From contig UQAU01000004.1 of the NCBI GenBank assembly GCA_900539035.1, positions 24,903 through 88,902 on the forward strand: a stretch of 64,000 bases of DNA, read 5' to 3'. The notes under the pieces were generated by a model, which ran no database searches, was not told where the DNA came from, and saw only the letters and a program-made list of their open reading frames with translations. Of this stretch, positions 46,996 through 55,862 are shown piece after piece (position 1 is the first letter of the stretch; every line of letters begins with the position of its first letter). The stretch is from an uncultured Collinsella sp. Its GTDB lineage: Bacteria > Actinomycetota > Coriobacteriia > Coriobacteriales > Coriobacteriaceae. The translations under genes were made by a program, and so were the position numbers.

Positions 46996-47145
46996 ACAAC
47001 AAAACCGCTGGTAGCAAGCTATCGAAAACCGCATCAGCAAAATTTCTAAGACAAATATAGCATACAACTAGTCGACATAACCAAAACATGTTTGTAACTT
47101 GTTTGCCTGTGATGAGCATCAAACGAGAAGAAAGGCTGATGCGCG

Positions 47146-48138
47146 ATGACTACTCAGGAACAGGTTAAGGATGTCGTCTCCCAGGTTTTGGCTGACAAGG
47201 CTGACAAGGGCGGCATCAAGCGCGTCGTGTGGATTGGTGCCGGCGGATCCAACGGCGGTAACTATCCTGCCCAGTACTTTATGGAGCACGAGGCCACGCA
47301 GGTCGTGAGCTCCAGCTACACCAGCAACGAGTTCGTGCACGCCACCCCGGCCTACGTCAACGAGAACACCCTAGCCGTCGTCGTGTCCATGCGCGGCACC
47401 AAGGAGACCATCGTCGCCGCCCAGGTCGCCAAGGAGCACGGCGCCAGCACCATCGCCATCTATGTTGACGAGTCCGGCCTCACCGAGGTCTGCGACTACA
47501 AGATTCAGTATGACAGCCTGGCCGTCGACGAGTCCTGCATGGGCCGTACCAACTCGGCCGTCGTGACCATGATCGCCATGGAGCTCACGCAGCAGACCGA
47601 GGGCTATGCCGAGTACGAGACCGCTATGGCCGCGTTCGACCTGGTCGACCCCATCTATCGCAAGGCCGTCGAGTACACTCGTCCGCTCGCTGCCAAGTGG
47701 GCCGAGCAGAACGCCGACAAGCCCTGTATCAACGTCATGGCTCAGGGTCCGCTCTTTGGTGCCGCCTACGTTTTTAGCATCTGCAACGTGCAGGAGATGC
47801 TGCAGATCGACTCCTGCACCATCAACACCTGCGACTTCTTCCACGGCCCCTTCGAGATTCTGGACAAGCGCACCTCGCTGTTCCAGCTCATCAGCGTCGG
47901 CCGCAGCCGCTGCAACGACGAGCGCGGCATCCGCTTCGTCAACCAGTACGGTGGCGAGCGCGTCTATCAGCTCGACGCCAAGGAGCTCGGCCTCAACGAC
48001 ATCAAGGACAGCGTGAGCGAATACTTCAACCACCTGATCTTCGCGCCGATCCTCAACAACGTGTATATGCGTGCGCTCTCTGCCGTCACCCACAAGGACT
48101 ACATGACGCGCCGCTACATGTGGAAGCTGGACTACTAA
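47146..48138 (+). CDS. SIS-domain protein, fructoselysine-6-phosphate deglycase-like
   Basis: 330 residues. Two SIS domains are readable: IGAGGSNGGNYPAQYF with VVSMRGTKETI in the first, and FHGPFEILDKRTSLFQL with C-terminal NNVYMRALS in the second. FrlB and GfrE/GfrF deglycases, which split phosphorylated Amadori products to glucose 6-phosphate and the amine, have this form. AGAAAGG stands 11 nt before ATG 47146. It is divergent from a GntR regulator and upstream of a mannose-family PTS, as in Salmonella gfr. A glucosamine-phosphate deaminase or isomerase role is the alternative. Confidence 0.85.
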   Translation: MTTQEQVKDVVSQVLADKADKGGIKRVVWIGAGGSNGGNYPAQYFMEHEATQVVSSSYTSNEFVHATPAYVNENTLAVVVSMRGTKETIVAAQVAKEHGASTIAIYVDESGLTEVCDYKIQYDSLAVDESCMGRTNSAVVTMIAMELTQQTEGYAEYETAMAAFDLVDPIYRKAVEYTRPLAAKWAEQNADKPCINVMAQGPLFGAAYVFSICNVQEMLQIDSCTINTCDFFHGPFEILDKRTSLFQLISVGRSRCNDERGIRFVNQYGGERVYQLDAKELGLNDIKDSVSEYFNHLIFAPILNNVYMRALSAVTHKDYMTRRYMWKLDY

Positions 48139-48140
48139 GA

Positions 48141-48300
48141 GTTACGCGGTTTTACCAAACCGCGTAACGGCTCGACGCTGCGCGGACCGCATTTGGACAA
48201 TCTGACGTTCAACTTCAAGGGCGCGACCAGAAGGTCAGCGCCCTTTCGTTTCACGCCACCTTGCCTCAAATGCGGCCCGCTCGCTGACTTATGCTCAACC
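48141..48300. repeat. Structured intergenic element, family 1, copy B
   Basis: Begins 3 nt after the SIS stop with the 12-bp hairpin GTTACGCGGTTT-TACC-AAACCGCGTAAC. Then come GGCTCGACGCTG, the arm CCGCATTTG, linker CAATCTGACGTTCAA, and a central 12-bp hairpin (AAGGGCGC/GCGCCCTT extended by GACC-AGAA-GGTC). Linker CGCCACCTTGC, arm CAAATGCGG and the close CTTATGCTCAACC follow. The arm and hairpin sequences differ from copies A and C, but pairing is kept. Confidence 0.85.
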
Positions 48301-48388
48301 AGCGGTGCCTTAGACGTTGGGAACGTCCCCAATGAGTGTGTGGGCGAGCAGATTTTCCGCTCGCCGATTTGTGTCTTGAAAAATGTAT

Positions 48389-48403
48389 ATAACGACTATA
48401 ACG
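48389..48403. promoter_or_regulatory. Putative operator before EamA gene (TATAACG repeats)
   Basis: ATAACG occurs at 48389-48394 and 48398-48403, a 9-bp tandem repeat. The reverse complement CGTTATA is found before the PTS operon (49674) and the gntR gene at 55863, so one regulator may bind all three. Confidence 0.45.
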
Positions 48404-48443
48404 TAGTATGAAACATATTGGAAACAATACCGAGGGGGCTGCG

Positions 48444-49526
48444 TTGAAGAAAAGCAATCTGGGCTATGTGCTGGTGCTGATCGCCGCGCTTATGTGGGGC
48501 AGCATCGGAATCTTTGTAAACGGAATATCGGCCCTGGGCGTTTCGTCTCAGAGCATGGCGGCCTTTCGCCTGTTGTCGGGTGCCGTCTTGATGGCTCCGG
48601 TCTTGGCATTTATGGGTTGCCAGGGAGGTGCTCGTGAGGGAAAAGCCTCGGGTCCCATGACGCTGTTCAAGGCAGGCCCTAAAGAGCTTGTTCCCTGCGC
48701 GCTTGTCGGTATCGTCGGTTTAGCCGTCGCCAACACCTGCTATTACGAGTGCATGGGCGAGGTGGGCATGTCCACGGCCTCGGTGCTGCTCTACACCTCG
48801 CCGGTGTTTGGCGTCATGTTCGGTCGCGTGCTTTATCGCGAGGACGTGACCCCCAACAAGCTCGTCGCCATCGTCTTTAACATTGTGGGTTGTGTGCTCG
48901 CGGTGACGAGTGGCGACCTGTCCGGTTTCCATTTCTCGGCCTGGGGCGTCGCGTCGGGTGTGATTGCCGGACTTTGCGGTGCGCTGCTGGCGGTGTTTAG
49001 CCGTATGGCTACCAAGACGCTGCATCCGCTGGCGGTGACGTTTTGGGGCTTTGTCTTTGGCGGATGCTTTATGGCAGTGCTTTCGGCTCCGTGGTCCGAT
49101 GTAGCCGCGGCAATGTCCCCGCAGCTCATTCTACTGTTCGCAGGCTTTGGCTTTATTCCGACGGCTCTTGCGTACATCTTCTATATGCAGGGCCTTTCGA
49201 TGGATCTTGAGACGTCGAAGGTGCCGGTCGTGGCTTCGTTCGAAACCGTGGCGACCGTTCTGGTCGGTATTGGCATCTACGCCGAGCCCGCCGGCGCGAT
49301 CAAGGTCCTGGGCATCGTGCTGGTGCTCGCGTCCATCCTGATTATGAACACTAACTTCTCCAAGCTGCGCAACAGTGCCTTTGTCGGCCATGTCGTTGAG
49401 AGCATGACCTTTAAGCCCAACGCGTGGTGGACGGAGAAATCGCAGGACATGGATCTGTTCCGCGAGCGCACCGGCATCGCGCTGGAGCCCACCGTGCAGG
49501 AAAGCCCCTGGTACTTCGTGCGATAG
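48444..49526 (+). CDS. EamA/DMT-family transporter
   Basis: 360 residues from TTG 48444, where GAGGGGG lies 5 nt upstream and the protein starts LKKSNLGYVLVLIAALMWG, directly before TM1. The in-frame ATG at 48408 overlaps the promoter-like repeats and has no ribosome site. Ten membrane segments in two EamA repeats (about 5-140 and 160-300), with a typical MWGSIGIF start. A hydrophilic tail of about 60 residues follows. These carriers export or import small metabolites. Placement in the sugar island suggests a role with its amine or sugar product. Confidence 0.85.
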   Translation: MKKSNLGYVLVLIAALMWGSIGIFVNGISALGVSSQSMAAFRLLSGAVLMAPVLAFMGCQGGAREGKASGPMTLFKAGPKELVPCALVGIVGLAVANTCYYECMGEVGMSTASVLLYTSPVFGVMFGRVLYREDVTPNKLVAIVFNIVGCVLAVTSGDLSGFHFSAWGVASGVIAGLCGALLAVFSRMATKTLHPLAVTFWGFVFGGCFMAVLSAPWSDVAAAMSPQLILLFAGFGFIPTALAYIFYMQGLSMDLETSKVPVVASFETVATVLVGIGIYAEPAGAIKVLGIVLVLASILIMNTNFSKLRNSAFVGHVVESMTFKPNAWWTEKSQDMDLFRERTGIALEPTVQESPWYFVR

Positions 49527-49673
49527 GGGATTGGCGAGACGTCTGATCTGGGGTTATCCAGCCAGCACCGGCCTACCCAGCCCCAACGTTTCGATTACGT
49601 TAAACCCGTCAACGGTCGATTTTCACCCGCGAGCGGTCTTTATACTAATTAGCAATATCCGCAACGTATAAGA

Positions 49674-49692
49674 CGTTATAATGACCATAACG
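49674..49692. promoter_or_regulatory. Putative operator before the PTS operon
   Basis: CGTTAT (49674-49679), 7 bp, ATAACG (49687-49692): a perfect inverted repeat just before the ribosome site of the PTS IIAB gene. A TATACT -10-like hexamer is at 49641. AGACGTTATA is shared exactly with 55811-55820. Confidence 0.55.
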
Positions 49693-49708
49693 AAAAGGAG
49701 GAGGCAAG

Positions 49709-50632
49709 ATGAATCAGATCATTCTCGCATCTCATGGCGGCCTGGCCGCAGGTGCCAAAGACACGCTCGAGATGGTTCTCGGCGACGTGTCGAACGTCCA
49801 CGTCGTGTCGCTTGCTCGTGACGACAAGGAGCCCATCACCAATAAGGTGGACGCCATGATCGCCACGTTCAACGCGGACGACACCGTCTATGTGCTGACC
49901 GATATGCTCGGCAGCTCGGTCAACAACAGCATGGTCGAGCTTTCCAAGAACGGCACGAAGTTCACGGTTGTCAGCGGTTTCAACATCCCGCTGGCGCTGA
50001 CGCTCGCTATGAGCCCCGCCCCCGTCAAGGGCGCCGAGCTCGCGGCTCTCATCAACGAGGCCCGCACCGGTCTGACCAACCCCAACGCACCGGTCGAGGC
50101 TGCCGCGGCTCCCGCCAAGAAGGCCAAGGCGTCCCGTCACAGCTCCGGTCCCGCCAAGATCGTCCTCGCACGTCTTGACTACCGTCTACTGCACGGCCAG
50201 GTCGTCTTTACCTGGACCACCAAGGTTCAGGCCGAGCGCATCATTGTCGTCGACAACGCTGCCGCCAACGATGACATCAAGAAGGGCGCTCTTAAGCTGG
50301 CCAAGCCCCAGGGCGTGCGTCTGAACGTCTTCACCGTCGAGCGTGCCCTCGCCAAGATGGACAAGCTCAACACCCTCGGCGAGCGCGTCATGTTCATCTT
50401 TGGCAACACTGCCGAGATGCTGCAGTTCTGCCAGGGCTACAAGCTCGACGCCATCAACCTGGGCGCCACCGCCAACCACGACGGTGCCGATCAGGTCGGC
50501 GGCAAGGACAGCTCCGTCTTCCTCGACGCCACCCAGAAGGCCGACGTCAACCAGCTGCTCGACATGGGCATCAAGCTCTACGTCCAGCAGACCCCTACGT
50601 ATCAGAGCGTCGACATCGACGCCAAGCTGTAA
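49709..50632 (+). CDS. PTS mannose-family fused IIAB component
   Basis: 307 residues. The IIA domain (1 to about 125) has phospho-His9 in LASHGGLA. A short Ala/Pro/Lys linker (about 128-147) follows. The IIB domain (about 149-307) has RLDYRLLHGQV with phospho-His162. The protein passes phosphate from HPr to the incoming sugar. Fused IIAB occurs in E. coli ManX. AGGAGGAGG precedes the ATG. It is the first gene of an IIAB-IIC-IID operon. Confidence 0.95.
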   Translation: MNQIILASHGGLAAGAKDTLEMVLGDVSNVHVVSLARDDKEPITNKVDAMIATFNADDTVYVLTDMLGSSVNNSMVELSKNGTKFTVVSGFNIPLALTLAMSPAPVKGAELAALINEARTGLTNPNAPVEAAAAPAKKAKASRHSSGPAKIVLARLDYRLLHGQVVFTWTTKVQAERIIVVDNAAANDDIKKGALKLAKPQGVRLNVFTVERALAKMDKLNTLGERVMFIFGNTAEMLQFCQGYKLDAINLGATANHDGADQVGGKDSSVFLDATQKADVNQLLDMGIKLYVQQTPTYQSVDIDAKL

Positions 50633-50668
50633 TCAACCAGGCTTTTGCCTGACTGAAAGGAGAAGGGT

Positions 50669-51463
50669 ATGAATACGTTCATCAGTGCGGTGCTCGTCGG
50701 CCTCGTCGGCGTGTTCTGCATGTGGGACTCCCGCCTGCTCGGTCGTCTTAACTTCGAGCAGCCCCTCGTTGGCGCTACGCTCGTCGGTCTGCTGTTGGGC
50801 GATGTGCCCACCGGTCTTGCCGTCGGTGCCGCCGTCGAGCTCGTGTCCATGGGCCTGGTGCAGGTCGGCGCCGCCGTTCCGCCCGATATGGTCCTGGGCG
50901 GCATCGTGGCCGCTGCCTTTGCGTGCCTGACCGATGCTTCCGCCGAGACCGCCATGACGATCGCCATCCCGGTCGCCGTCCTGGGTCAGCTCCTCGGCAT
51001 CGTGTTCCGTTCCATCATCGCCGCCCTCACCCATGTGGCAGATAACGCGATCGATAACGGAAAGTTCAAGACCGCCTACCGTATGCACATCTGCGCCGGC
51101 TCCGGTCTGTACGCCATTATGTACTTCCTGCCGATCTTCCTCGCCGTCTTTGTTGGCACCGACCTGGTTCAGGCCATCGTCAACATGGTTCCCGAGTGGC
51201 TGTCCACTGGTCTTAACGTTTCGACCAAGATCATGACCGCCTACGGCTTGGCCCTGCTGCTCACCATGATGATCAAGAAGGGTATGACTCCGTTCCTGTT
51301 CATCGGTTTCCTGCTCGCCGCTTACCTCAACCTGTCCGTCATCGCGGTCGCTCTGATCGGTGTGTGCCTGGCTGTCGTCTTCATGGGCTTCAAGTTCAAC
51401 GGTTCCCATGCAGCCGCCGGTATCGATTCCGACTACGATCCGCTCGAAGACGACGAAGACTAA
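50669..51463 (+). CDS. PTS mannose-family IIC component
   Basis: 264 residues with about seven membrane segments. FEQPLVGATLVGLLLGDVPTGL and GAAVELVSMGLVQVGAAVPPD are typical of ManY/AgaC. It forms the sugar-conducting pore with IID. AAAGGAGAAGGG stands before the ATG; 36 bp after IIAB and 13 bp before IID. The acidic tail DYDPLEDDED is short. Confidence 0.94.
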   Translation: MNTFISAVLVGLVGVFCMWDSRLLGRLNFEQPLVGATLVGLLLGDVPTGLAVGAAVELVSMGLVQVGAAVPPDMVLGGIVAAAFACLTDASAETAMTIAIPVAVLGQLLGIVFRSIIAALTHVADNAIDNGKFKTAYRMHICAGSGLYAIMYFLPIFLAVFVGTDLVQAIVNMVPEWLSTGLNVSTKIMTAYGLALLLTMMIKKGMTPFLFIGFLLAAYLNLSVIAVALIGVCLAVVFMGFKFNGSHAAAGIDSDYDPLEDDED

Positions 51464-51476
51464 GGAGGAACACACT

Positions 51477-52310
51477 ATGGCAACCGCAACCAAGGACGTG
51501 TCCCTGAACAAGAAGGTCAGCCAGTTCTTCTGGCGCTCCTGGGCCATCCAGGCCTCTTGGAACTACGAGCGTCAGATGAACATGGGCTTCCTCTACGGCA
51601 TGGTTCCCACGCTCGATCGCCTCTATCCGGATGAGTCCGACCCCAAGCAGCTCGCTGCTAAGAAAGAGGCTTACCACCGTCACATGGCGTTCTACAACTG
51701 CACCCCGCAGACGAGCGCTTTCATCCTGGGTCTCGCCGCCTCCATGGAGGAGGAGTACGCCAAGGATCCCGAGAACTTCGATCCCGATTCGATCAACGCG
51801 GTCAAGACCTCCCTCATGGGCCCGCTTTCCGGCATCGGTGACTCCTTCTTCCAGGGCACCATCCGCGTTATCGCCTTTGGCCTGGGCGTTCAGCTGGCTC
51901 AGCAGGGCTCCATCATGGGCCCGATCCTGGCCATGCTCATCTCCATCGTCCCCTCCGTGCTGATCACTTGGTTCGCAGCCAAGATGGGCTATCAGGGCGG
52001 CCACGAGTACCTGAGCAAGCTTCAGGGCGGCGACCTCATGGAGAAGCTCATGTATGTCTGCGGCATCGTGGGCCTTATGTCCGTGGGCGGCATGATCGCT
52101 ACGCTGATCGGCGCCACCACCCCGCTGCAGTTCGCTGAGGGTACCGTCGTTATCCAGGACATCCTGGACGGCATGATGCCGCAGATGATCTCCCTCGGCC
52201 TCACCGGCCTTATGTACTGGCTCATTAAGAAGAACGTCAACACCGGTTGGCTTCTCGTGATCGCCATCGTGGGCGGCATCGCCCTCTCCGCGGCCGGCAT
52301 CCTGGCCTAG
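51477..52310 (+). CDS. PTS mannose-family IID component
   Basis: 277 residues from ATG 51477 (AAGGAGG 6 nt upstream; the frame is open upstream within the IIC gene). FWRSWAIQASWNYERQMNMGFLY opens the protein. MGPLSGIGDSFFQGTIRVI and a C-terminal MYWLIKKNVNTGW follow, as in ManZ. It completes the permease. No IIA on a separate gene is needed, as IIAB is fused. Confidence 0.95.
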   Translation: MATATKDVSLNKKVSQFFWRSWAIQASWNYERQMNMGFLYGMVPTLDRLYPDESDPKQLAAKKEAYHRHMAFYNCTPQTSAFILGLAASMEEEYAKDPENFDPDSINAVKTSLMGPLSGIGDSFFQGTIRVIAFGLGVQLAQQGSIMGPILAMLISIVPSVLITWFAAKMGYQGGHEYLSKLQGGDLMEKLMYVCGIVGLMSVGGMIATLIGATTPLQFAEGTVVIQDILDGMMPQMISLGLTGLMYWLIKKNVNTGWLLVIAIVGGIALSAAGILA

Positions 52311-52342
52311 TCGCGACCAAGCGTCTAATCGCTTTCCCCGGG

Positions 52343-52378
52343 GAGCCTGCCTGACATCCCATACCCCAGGCAGGCTTC
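52343..52378 (+). terminator. Stem-loop after PTS IID
   Basis: GCCTGCCTG (52345-52353) pairs with CAGGCAGGC (52367-52375), extended by weak pairs. The T tract is poor, so it may be a partial terminator or mRNA-protecting stem before the SIS gene. Confidence 0.55.
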
Positions 52379-52508
52379 CATCCCTATACGTGACAATAGG
52401 CCAGTCCCTTTGTCGCATCTTCAACGGACCGGCGATTCGGTCCAAATCACGGTAACCCTGCGTGCGCCCGGCAAAGTGGCGCCGCAAAAATCGAAAGGAA
52501 TGTGTCAG

Positions 52509-53492
52509 ATGTACGAGATCGACCTTAACCTCCCTAAGCAGATCGTCGCTGACGTTCTGTCCGACCACGAGATTCACAGCGTCGCTTTCGTCGGCTGCGG
52601 TGCTTCCATGTCCGACCTGTACCCCGCCAAGTACTTCCTGGCCAACAACACGGACAAGCTGAACGTTCAGATCTTCACCGCTAACGAGTTCAACTACGAT
52701 ACGCCTTCCTGGGTCAACGAGCACACCTTCGTGATCACCTGCTCCCTCGGTGGCTCCACGCCCGAGACCGTCGAGGCCAACAAGACCGCCAAGAAGCACA
52801 ACTGCCCGGTCGTCTCCCTCACCAACAAGCCTGGCTCCGCTCTGACCGTCGACGCCGACCACGTCATCGTCCACGGCTTCCACGCCAACTACGCTGCCAA
52901 GTGCGAGAAGCCCGGCTATGCCATCGCTCTTGCTCTCGAGATCCTTCAGCAGACCGAGGGCTATGACCACTACGAGGACATGATCACCGGCCTCACCAAC
53001 ATCTTCGATCTCTGCGAGAACGCCGCTCAGCACTGCAAGAAGCTCGCCAAGAAGTTCGCCGAGGACTTCAAGGACGACAAGATGATCTACTTCATGGCTT
53101 CCGGTGCCTCCGAGAAGATGGCTTATTCTCACGCCGCCTTCCTGTTCACCGAGATGCAGTGGATCGACGCCGCCGCCTACAACACCGGCGAGTACTTCCA
53201 CGGCCCGTTCGAGGTTTCCACCGAGGGTAAGCCCTACGTCTTCTTCATGTCCGATGGCGCCACCCGTCCGATGGACGCCCGCGCCCTCACCTTCCTTGAG
53301 CGCATGGGCGCCAAGGTCGCTCTGATTGACTCCAAGGACTACGGCCTGGCTGATGCCGTGCCCGCGAGCGTCATCACCTACTTCAACCCGCTGCTGCACC
53401 TCGCCGTTATGCGCGAGTATGGCAACCAGATCGCCGAGGCTCGTCAGCACCCGCTGACCATGCGTCGCTACATGTGGAAGCTTTCCTACTAA
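52509..53492 (+). CDS. SIS-domain protein, deglycase/isomerase-like (second copy)
   Basis: 327 residues from ATG 52509 (GAAAGGA 9 nt upstream). Same fold as 47146: VGCGASMSDLYPAKYFLANN, ITCSLGGSTPETV, EYFHGPFEV and RYMWKLSY at the C-terminus. It follows the PTS genes and a stem-loop, so it likely acts on the phosphorylated sugar they import. Together with the first copy it recalls the GfrE/GfrF pair for glucoselysine and fructoselysine. Confidence 0.87.
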   Translation: MYEIDLNLPKQIVADVLSDHEIHSVAFVGCGASMSDLYPAKYFLANNTDKLNVQIFTANEFNYDTPSWVNEHTFVITCSLGGSTPETVEANKTAKKHNCPVVSLTNKPGSALTVDADHVIVHGFHANYAAKCEKPGYAIALALEILQQTEGYDHYEDMITGLTNIFDLCENAAQHCKKLAKKFAEDFKDDKMIYFMASGASEKMAYSHAAFLFTEMQWIDAAAYNTGEYFHGPFEVSTEGKPYVFFMSDGATRPMDARALTFLERMGAKVALIDSKDYGLADAVPASVITYFNPLLHLAVMREYGNQIAEARQHPLTMRRYMWKLSY

Positions 53493-53523
53493 TCACAAGT
53501 AAGTAGACCTTACGGGTTGATTG

Positions 53524-53558
53524 AGAGGGGATGGGGTTTTCGCCCCGTCCTCTTTTTT
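53524..53558 (+). terminator. Terminator after second SIS gene
   Basis: GAGGGGATGGGG pairs with CCCCGTCCTC around TTTTCG, then TTTTTT. Confidence 0.85.
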
Positions 53559-53601
53559 GCTCTGGGGAGGGCGTGTCTGTCGCGTCGCAAATCCCAGATA
53601 A

Positions 53602-53637
53602 AACCTACCAAAATAAACCTGTCCCTTTTTGGCAGGT
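53602..53637. repeat. CCTGTCCC hairpin repeat (copy before HAD gene)
   Basis: AACCTACCAAAA pairs with TTTTTGGCAGGT around TAAACCTGTCCC. It is preceded by CCCAGATAA. The same unit is at 55736-55770 and, inverted, at 63682-63726. This copy ends 1 nt before the HAD ribosome site. Confidence 0.7.
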
Positions 53638-53651
53638 GGGAGGAGATGCGT

Positions 53652-54281
53652 ATGATCAAGGCAGTGCTGTTTGATATGGACGGCGTGCTGGTCGATACCG
53701 AGTGGTTCTACAACCGTCGTCGCGTGGCGTTTATGGAGGAGAAGGGCTTCCACTTTGACGAGATCCCCGATCTTTCGGGGTCTAACGAGCCTGCCATTTG
53801 GGAGGCGCTGGTGCCCGACGATGTTGAGCTGCGCGAGCGTCTGCGCGTGGAGTACAAGCAGGTCTACAGCCCGGACCACCCCGTACCGTATGCCGAGCTG
53901 CTCAACGAGCAGACGGAGCCGGTGATGCGTGAGCTGCACGAGCGCGGCGTGAAGTGCGCCATCGCGAGCTCGTCCTATCGCGAGCTCATTGACGAGCTGG
54001 TGGAGATTGCCGGCATCGCCGACGTGCTGGACTACACCATCAGCGGTCACGAGTGCAGTGCGTTTAAACCCGACCCCGAGATCTACCTGCGTGCCATGGA
54101 GGCGCTGGGGGTGGAGCCTGCCGAGTGCCTGGTTATCGAGGATTCGCCTTTGGGGATCGAGGCTGGCAAACGTTCCGGCGCCCGCGTCCTGGCGCTGCGT
54201 CCGCACGAGGGCGTCAACCTCGATCAATCGCGAGCCGATGCCGTTATCGATAATCTGACCGACATTTTGGCCGCTTTGTAG
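53652..54281 (+). CDS. HAD-superfamily hydrolase, beta-phosphoglucomutase-like
   Basis: 209 residues from ATG 53652, with GGGAGGAG 6 nt upstream. Nucleophile Asp and general acid in LFDMDGVLVDTEW, motif II SSSYREL, and motif III KPDPEIYLRAME with VIEDSPLGIEAGKRSGA. The helical cap is of the beta-PGM type. It likely removes or moves phosphate on a hexose product of the neighbouring pathway. Confidence 0.9.
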   Translation: MIKAVLFDMDGVLVDTEWFYNRRRVAFMEEKGFHFDEIPDLSGSNEPAIWEALVPDDVELRERLRVEYKQVYSPDHPVPYAELLNEQTEPVMRELHERGVKCAIASSSYRELIDELVEIAGIADVLDYTISGHECSAFKPDPEIYLRAMEALGVEPAECLVIEDSPLGIEAGKRSGARVLALRPHEGVNLDQSRADAVIDNLTDILAAL

Positions 54282-54378
54282 CGTCAATCCGCCGCGAGAA
54301 GCACTGATTCACGCGTCTTTTGCTGCGGATTGGCTTAATTTGCCATCTATTTGGATCCGTTTGGCTTCGATTCGGGCT

Positions 54379-54497
54379 AAGTGAGTAGACTTTTTGGCGC
54401 AGGCCGAGCACAAAGTGCATCTGCTTGAGTAAAACAGCAGGTCACAGAGGTGGCTGTTTTGGGTGTGCTCCGCAGGTCGCGTGAAGTCTACTCACTT
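54379..54497. repeat. Long inverted repeat with CGCAGGTCGCG inner motif (second copy)
   Basis: Arms AAGTGAGTAGACTT (54379-54392) and AAGTCTACTCACTT (54484-54497) are perfect 14-bp inverses. Inside, AAAACAGC and GCTGTTTT form a second hairpin, and CGCAGGTCGCGTGA precedes the right arm, as at 33965-34049. A smaller AATCCGC/GCGGATT pair lies at 54285-54335. No gene is visible in the 354 bp between HAD and YitT genes. Confidence 0.6.
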
Positions 54498-54635
54498 GTA
54501 ATTTGGGCCTTTGGTCGTGGGGTTGCTGGTCCCGCTTTGGTTGTCGAGAGAGGGTGAATTGAAGCGCCCCCGCACGCTCCATGCTACAATCGCGGACATA
54601 CCCCACAACTACATCTGCCTTCGAAAGGAGCTTGC

Positions 54636-55643
54636 GTGGCGAACGCCATCGATCAGCTCACGGACCGAGTGCTCGTACTCGGCCGCCTCACCATCGTCCG
54701 CCGCGCCATTACTGCCGTGGCGGTCACGATTTCTGCCGTTCTCCAGACATTCCTGATCCAGGCGTTCATTCGGCCCGCTGACCTGCTTCCGAGCGGTCTT
54801 ACCGGCGTCGCGGTCCTGCTCGATCGCGTTACCTCGCTCGGCGGCGTTCACATCGACATCTCGCTCGGTATGCTCGCGCTCAACATCCCCGTGGCGCTCC
54901 TATGCTGGAGTGGCATCAGCAAGCGCTTCGTCATCTTCTCGATGATGCAGGTCGTGCTCTCGTCGCTGTTCCTCAACATCTTTCACTTTGCCCCGTTTTT
55001 GGGCGACAAGATTATGCTCATAATTTTTGGCGGCGTGGTCTCGGGTCTGGGCGCTGCCATCGCGCTAAAGTCCGGCGCATCTACCGGCGGCACCGACTTT
55101 ATCGCGCTGTGGGTCTCCAACCACACGGGCAAGACCATCTGGGGCGTTATCTTTGGTTTCAATTGCTTTATCCTGGCGATCTTTGGCTTTATGTTTGGTT
55201 GGGACAACGCGGCGTACTCCATCGTGTTCCAGTTTATATCGACCAAAACCATCGACAGTTTCTATCGTCGCTACGATCGCGTGACGCTGCAGATCACGAC
55301 GCGTAAGGCAGACGAGGTCATGACTGCCTACGTAAACCATTTTCAGCACGGCATTAGCTGCGCCGAGGTCGTCGGCGGATATAGCCGCGAAAAGATGTAC
55401 CTGCTGAACACCGTTGTCTCGACCTACGAGAGTCAGGACATTATCAAGCTGGCGTGCGACGTTGATCCCGGCGCCGTGATCAACGTGTTCCACACGCTCA
55501 ACTTTGTGGGCGGCTGGTGGGGTGGTCATGTCGACGAGCCCATGCCCACGGCTGTTCCCGATCCCGACAAGCCCGCACGCATGGCCAGCAGGCAGGCGCG
55601 CCTCAGCGAACAGGACAGCCTGCAGCAGGACGACGGCAAGTAG
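54636..55643 (+). CDS. YitT-family membrane protein
   Basis: 335 residues from GTG 54636 (AAAGGAG 5 nt upstream). Five to six membrane segments (ITAVAVTISAVLQTFLIQAFIRPADLLPSG is the typical start) are followed by a DUF2179-like cytoplasmic domain (about 225-290: RVTLQITTRKADEVM, KMYLLNTVVS). The role of YitT proteins is not firmly known. The last 45 residues are Pro/Gln/Asp-rich. Confidence 0.88.
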   Translation: MANAIDQLTDRVLVLGRLTIVRRAITAVAVTISAVLQTFLIQAFIRPADLLPSGLTGVAVLLDRVTSLGGVHIDISLGMLALNIPVALLCWSGISKRFVIFSMMQVVLSSLFLNIFHFAPFLGDKIMLIIFGGVVSGLGAAIALKSGASTGGTDFIALWVSNHTGKTIWGVIFGFNCFILAIFGFMFGWDNAAYSIVFQFISTKTIDSFYRRYDRVTLQITTRKADEVMTAYVNHFQHGISCAEVVGGYSREKMYLLNTVVSTYESQDIIKLACDVDPGAVINVFHTLNFVGGWWGGHVDEPMPTAVPDPDKPARMASRQARLSEQDSLQQDDGK

Positions 55644-55735
55644 GGTATTGGCATTTTGCCGGTCCTGCGCAACCCATCCGAACGAGCCCCCCGAAAGCCC
55701 CGTTGCTTTCGAGAGGCTCTCGTTTGCCCAGATAA

Positions 55736-55770
55736 AACCTACCAAAATGAAGCTGTCGCTTTTTGGTAGG
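55736..55770. repeat. CCTGTCCC-type hairpin repeat (copy after YitT gene)
   Basis: AACCTACCAAAA pairs with TTTTTGGTAGG around TGAAGCTGTCGC, preceded by CCCAGATAA. Two loop bases differ from 53602; the third arm base pair is changed in a compensating way (GGCAGG to GGTAGG). Confidence 0.65.
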
Positions 55771-55810
55771 GAGGGTGTATCGTTTTATCATTATGAGGTA
55801 ATATGAAACT

Positions 55811-55826
55811 AGACGTTATATACGTA
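55811..55826. promoter_or_regulatory. Putative operator before gntR (AGACGTTATA)
   Basis: AGACGTTATATACGTA contains the decamer found before the PTS operon and an ACGT-TATAT-ACGT dyad. It lies 37 bp before the regulator start, so autoregulation is likely. Confidence 0.5.
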
Positions 55827-55862
55827 TTAGTTATTTCGATATTTCGATAAGAGTGATTAGAT

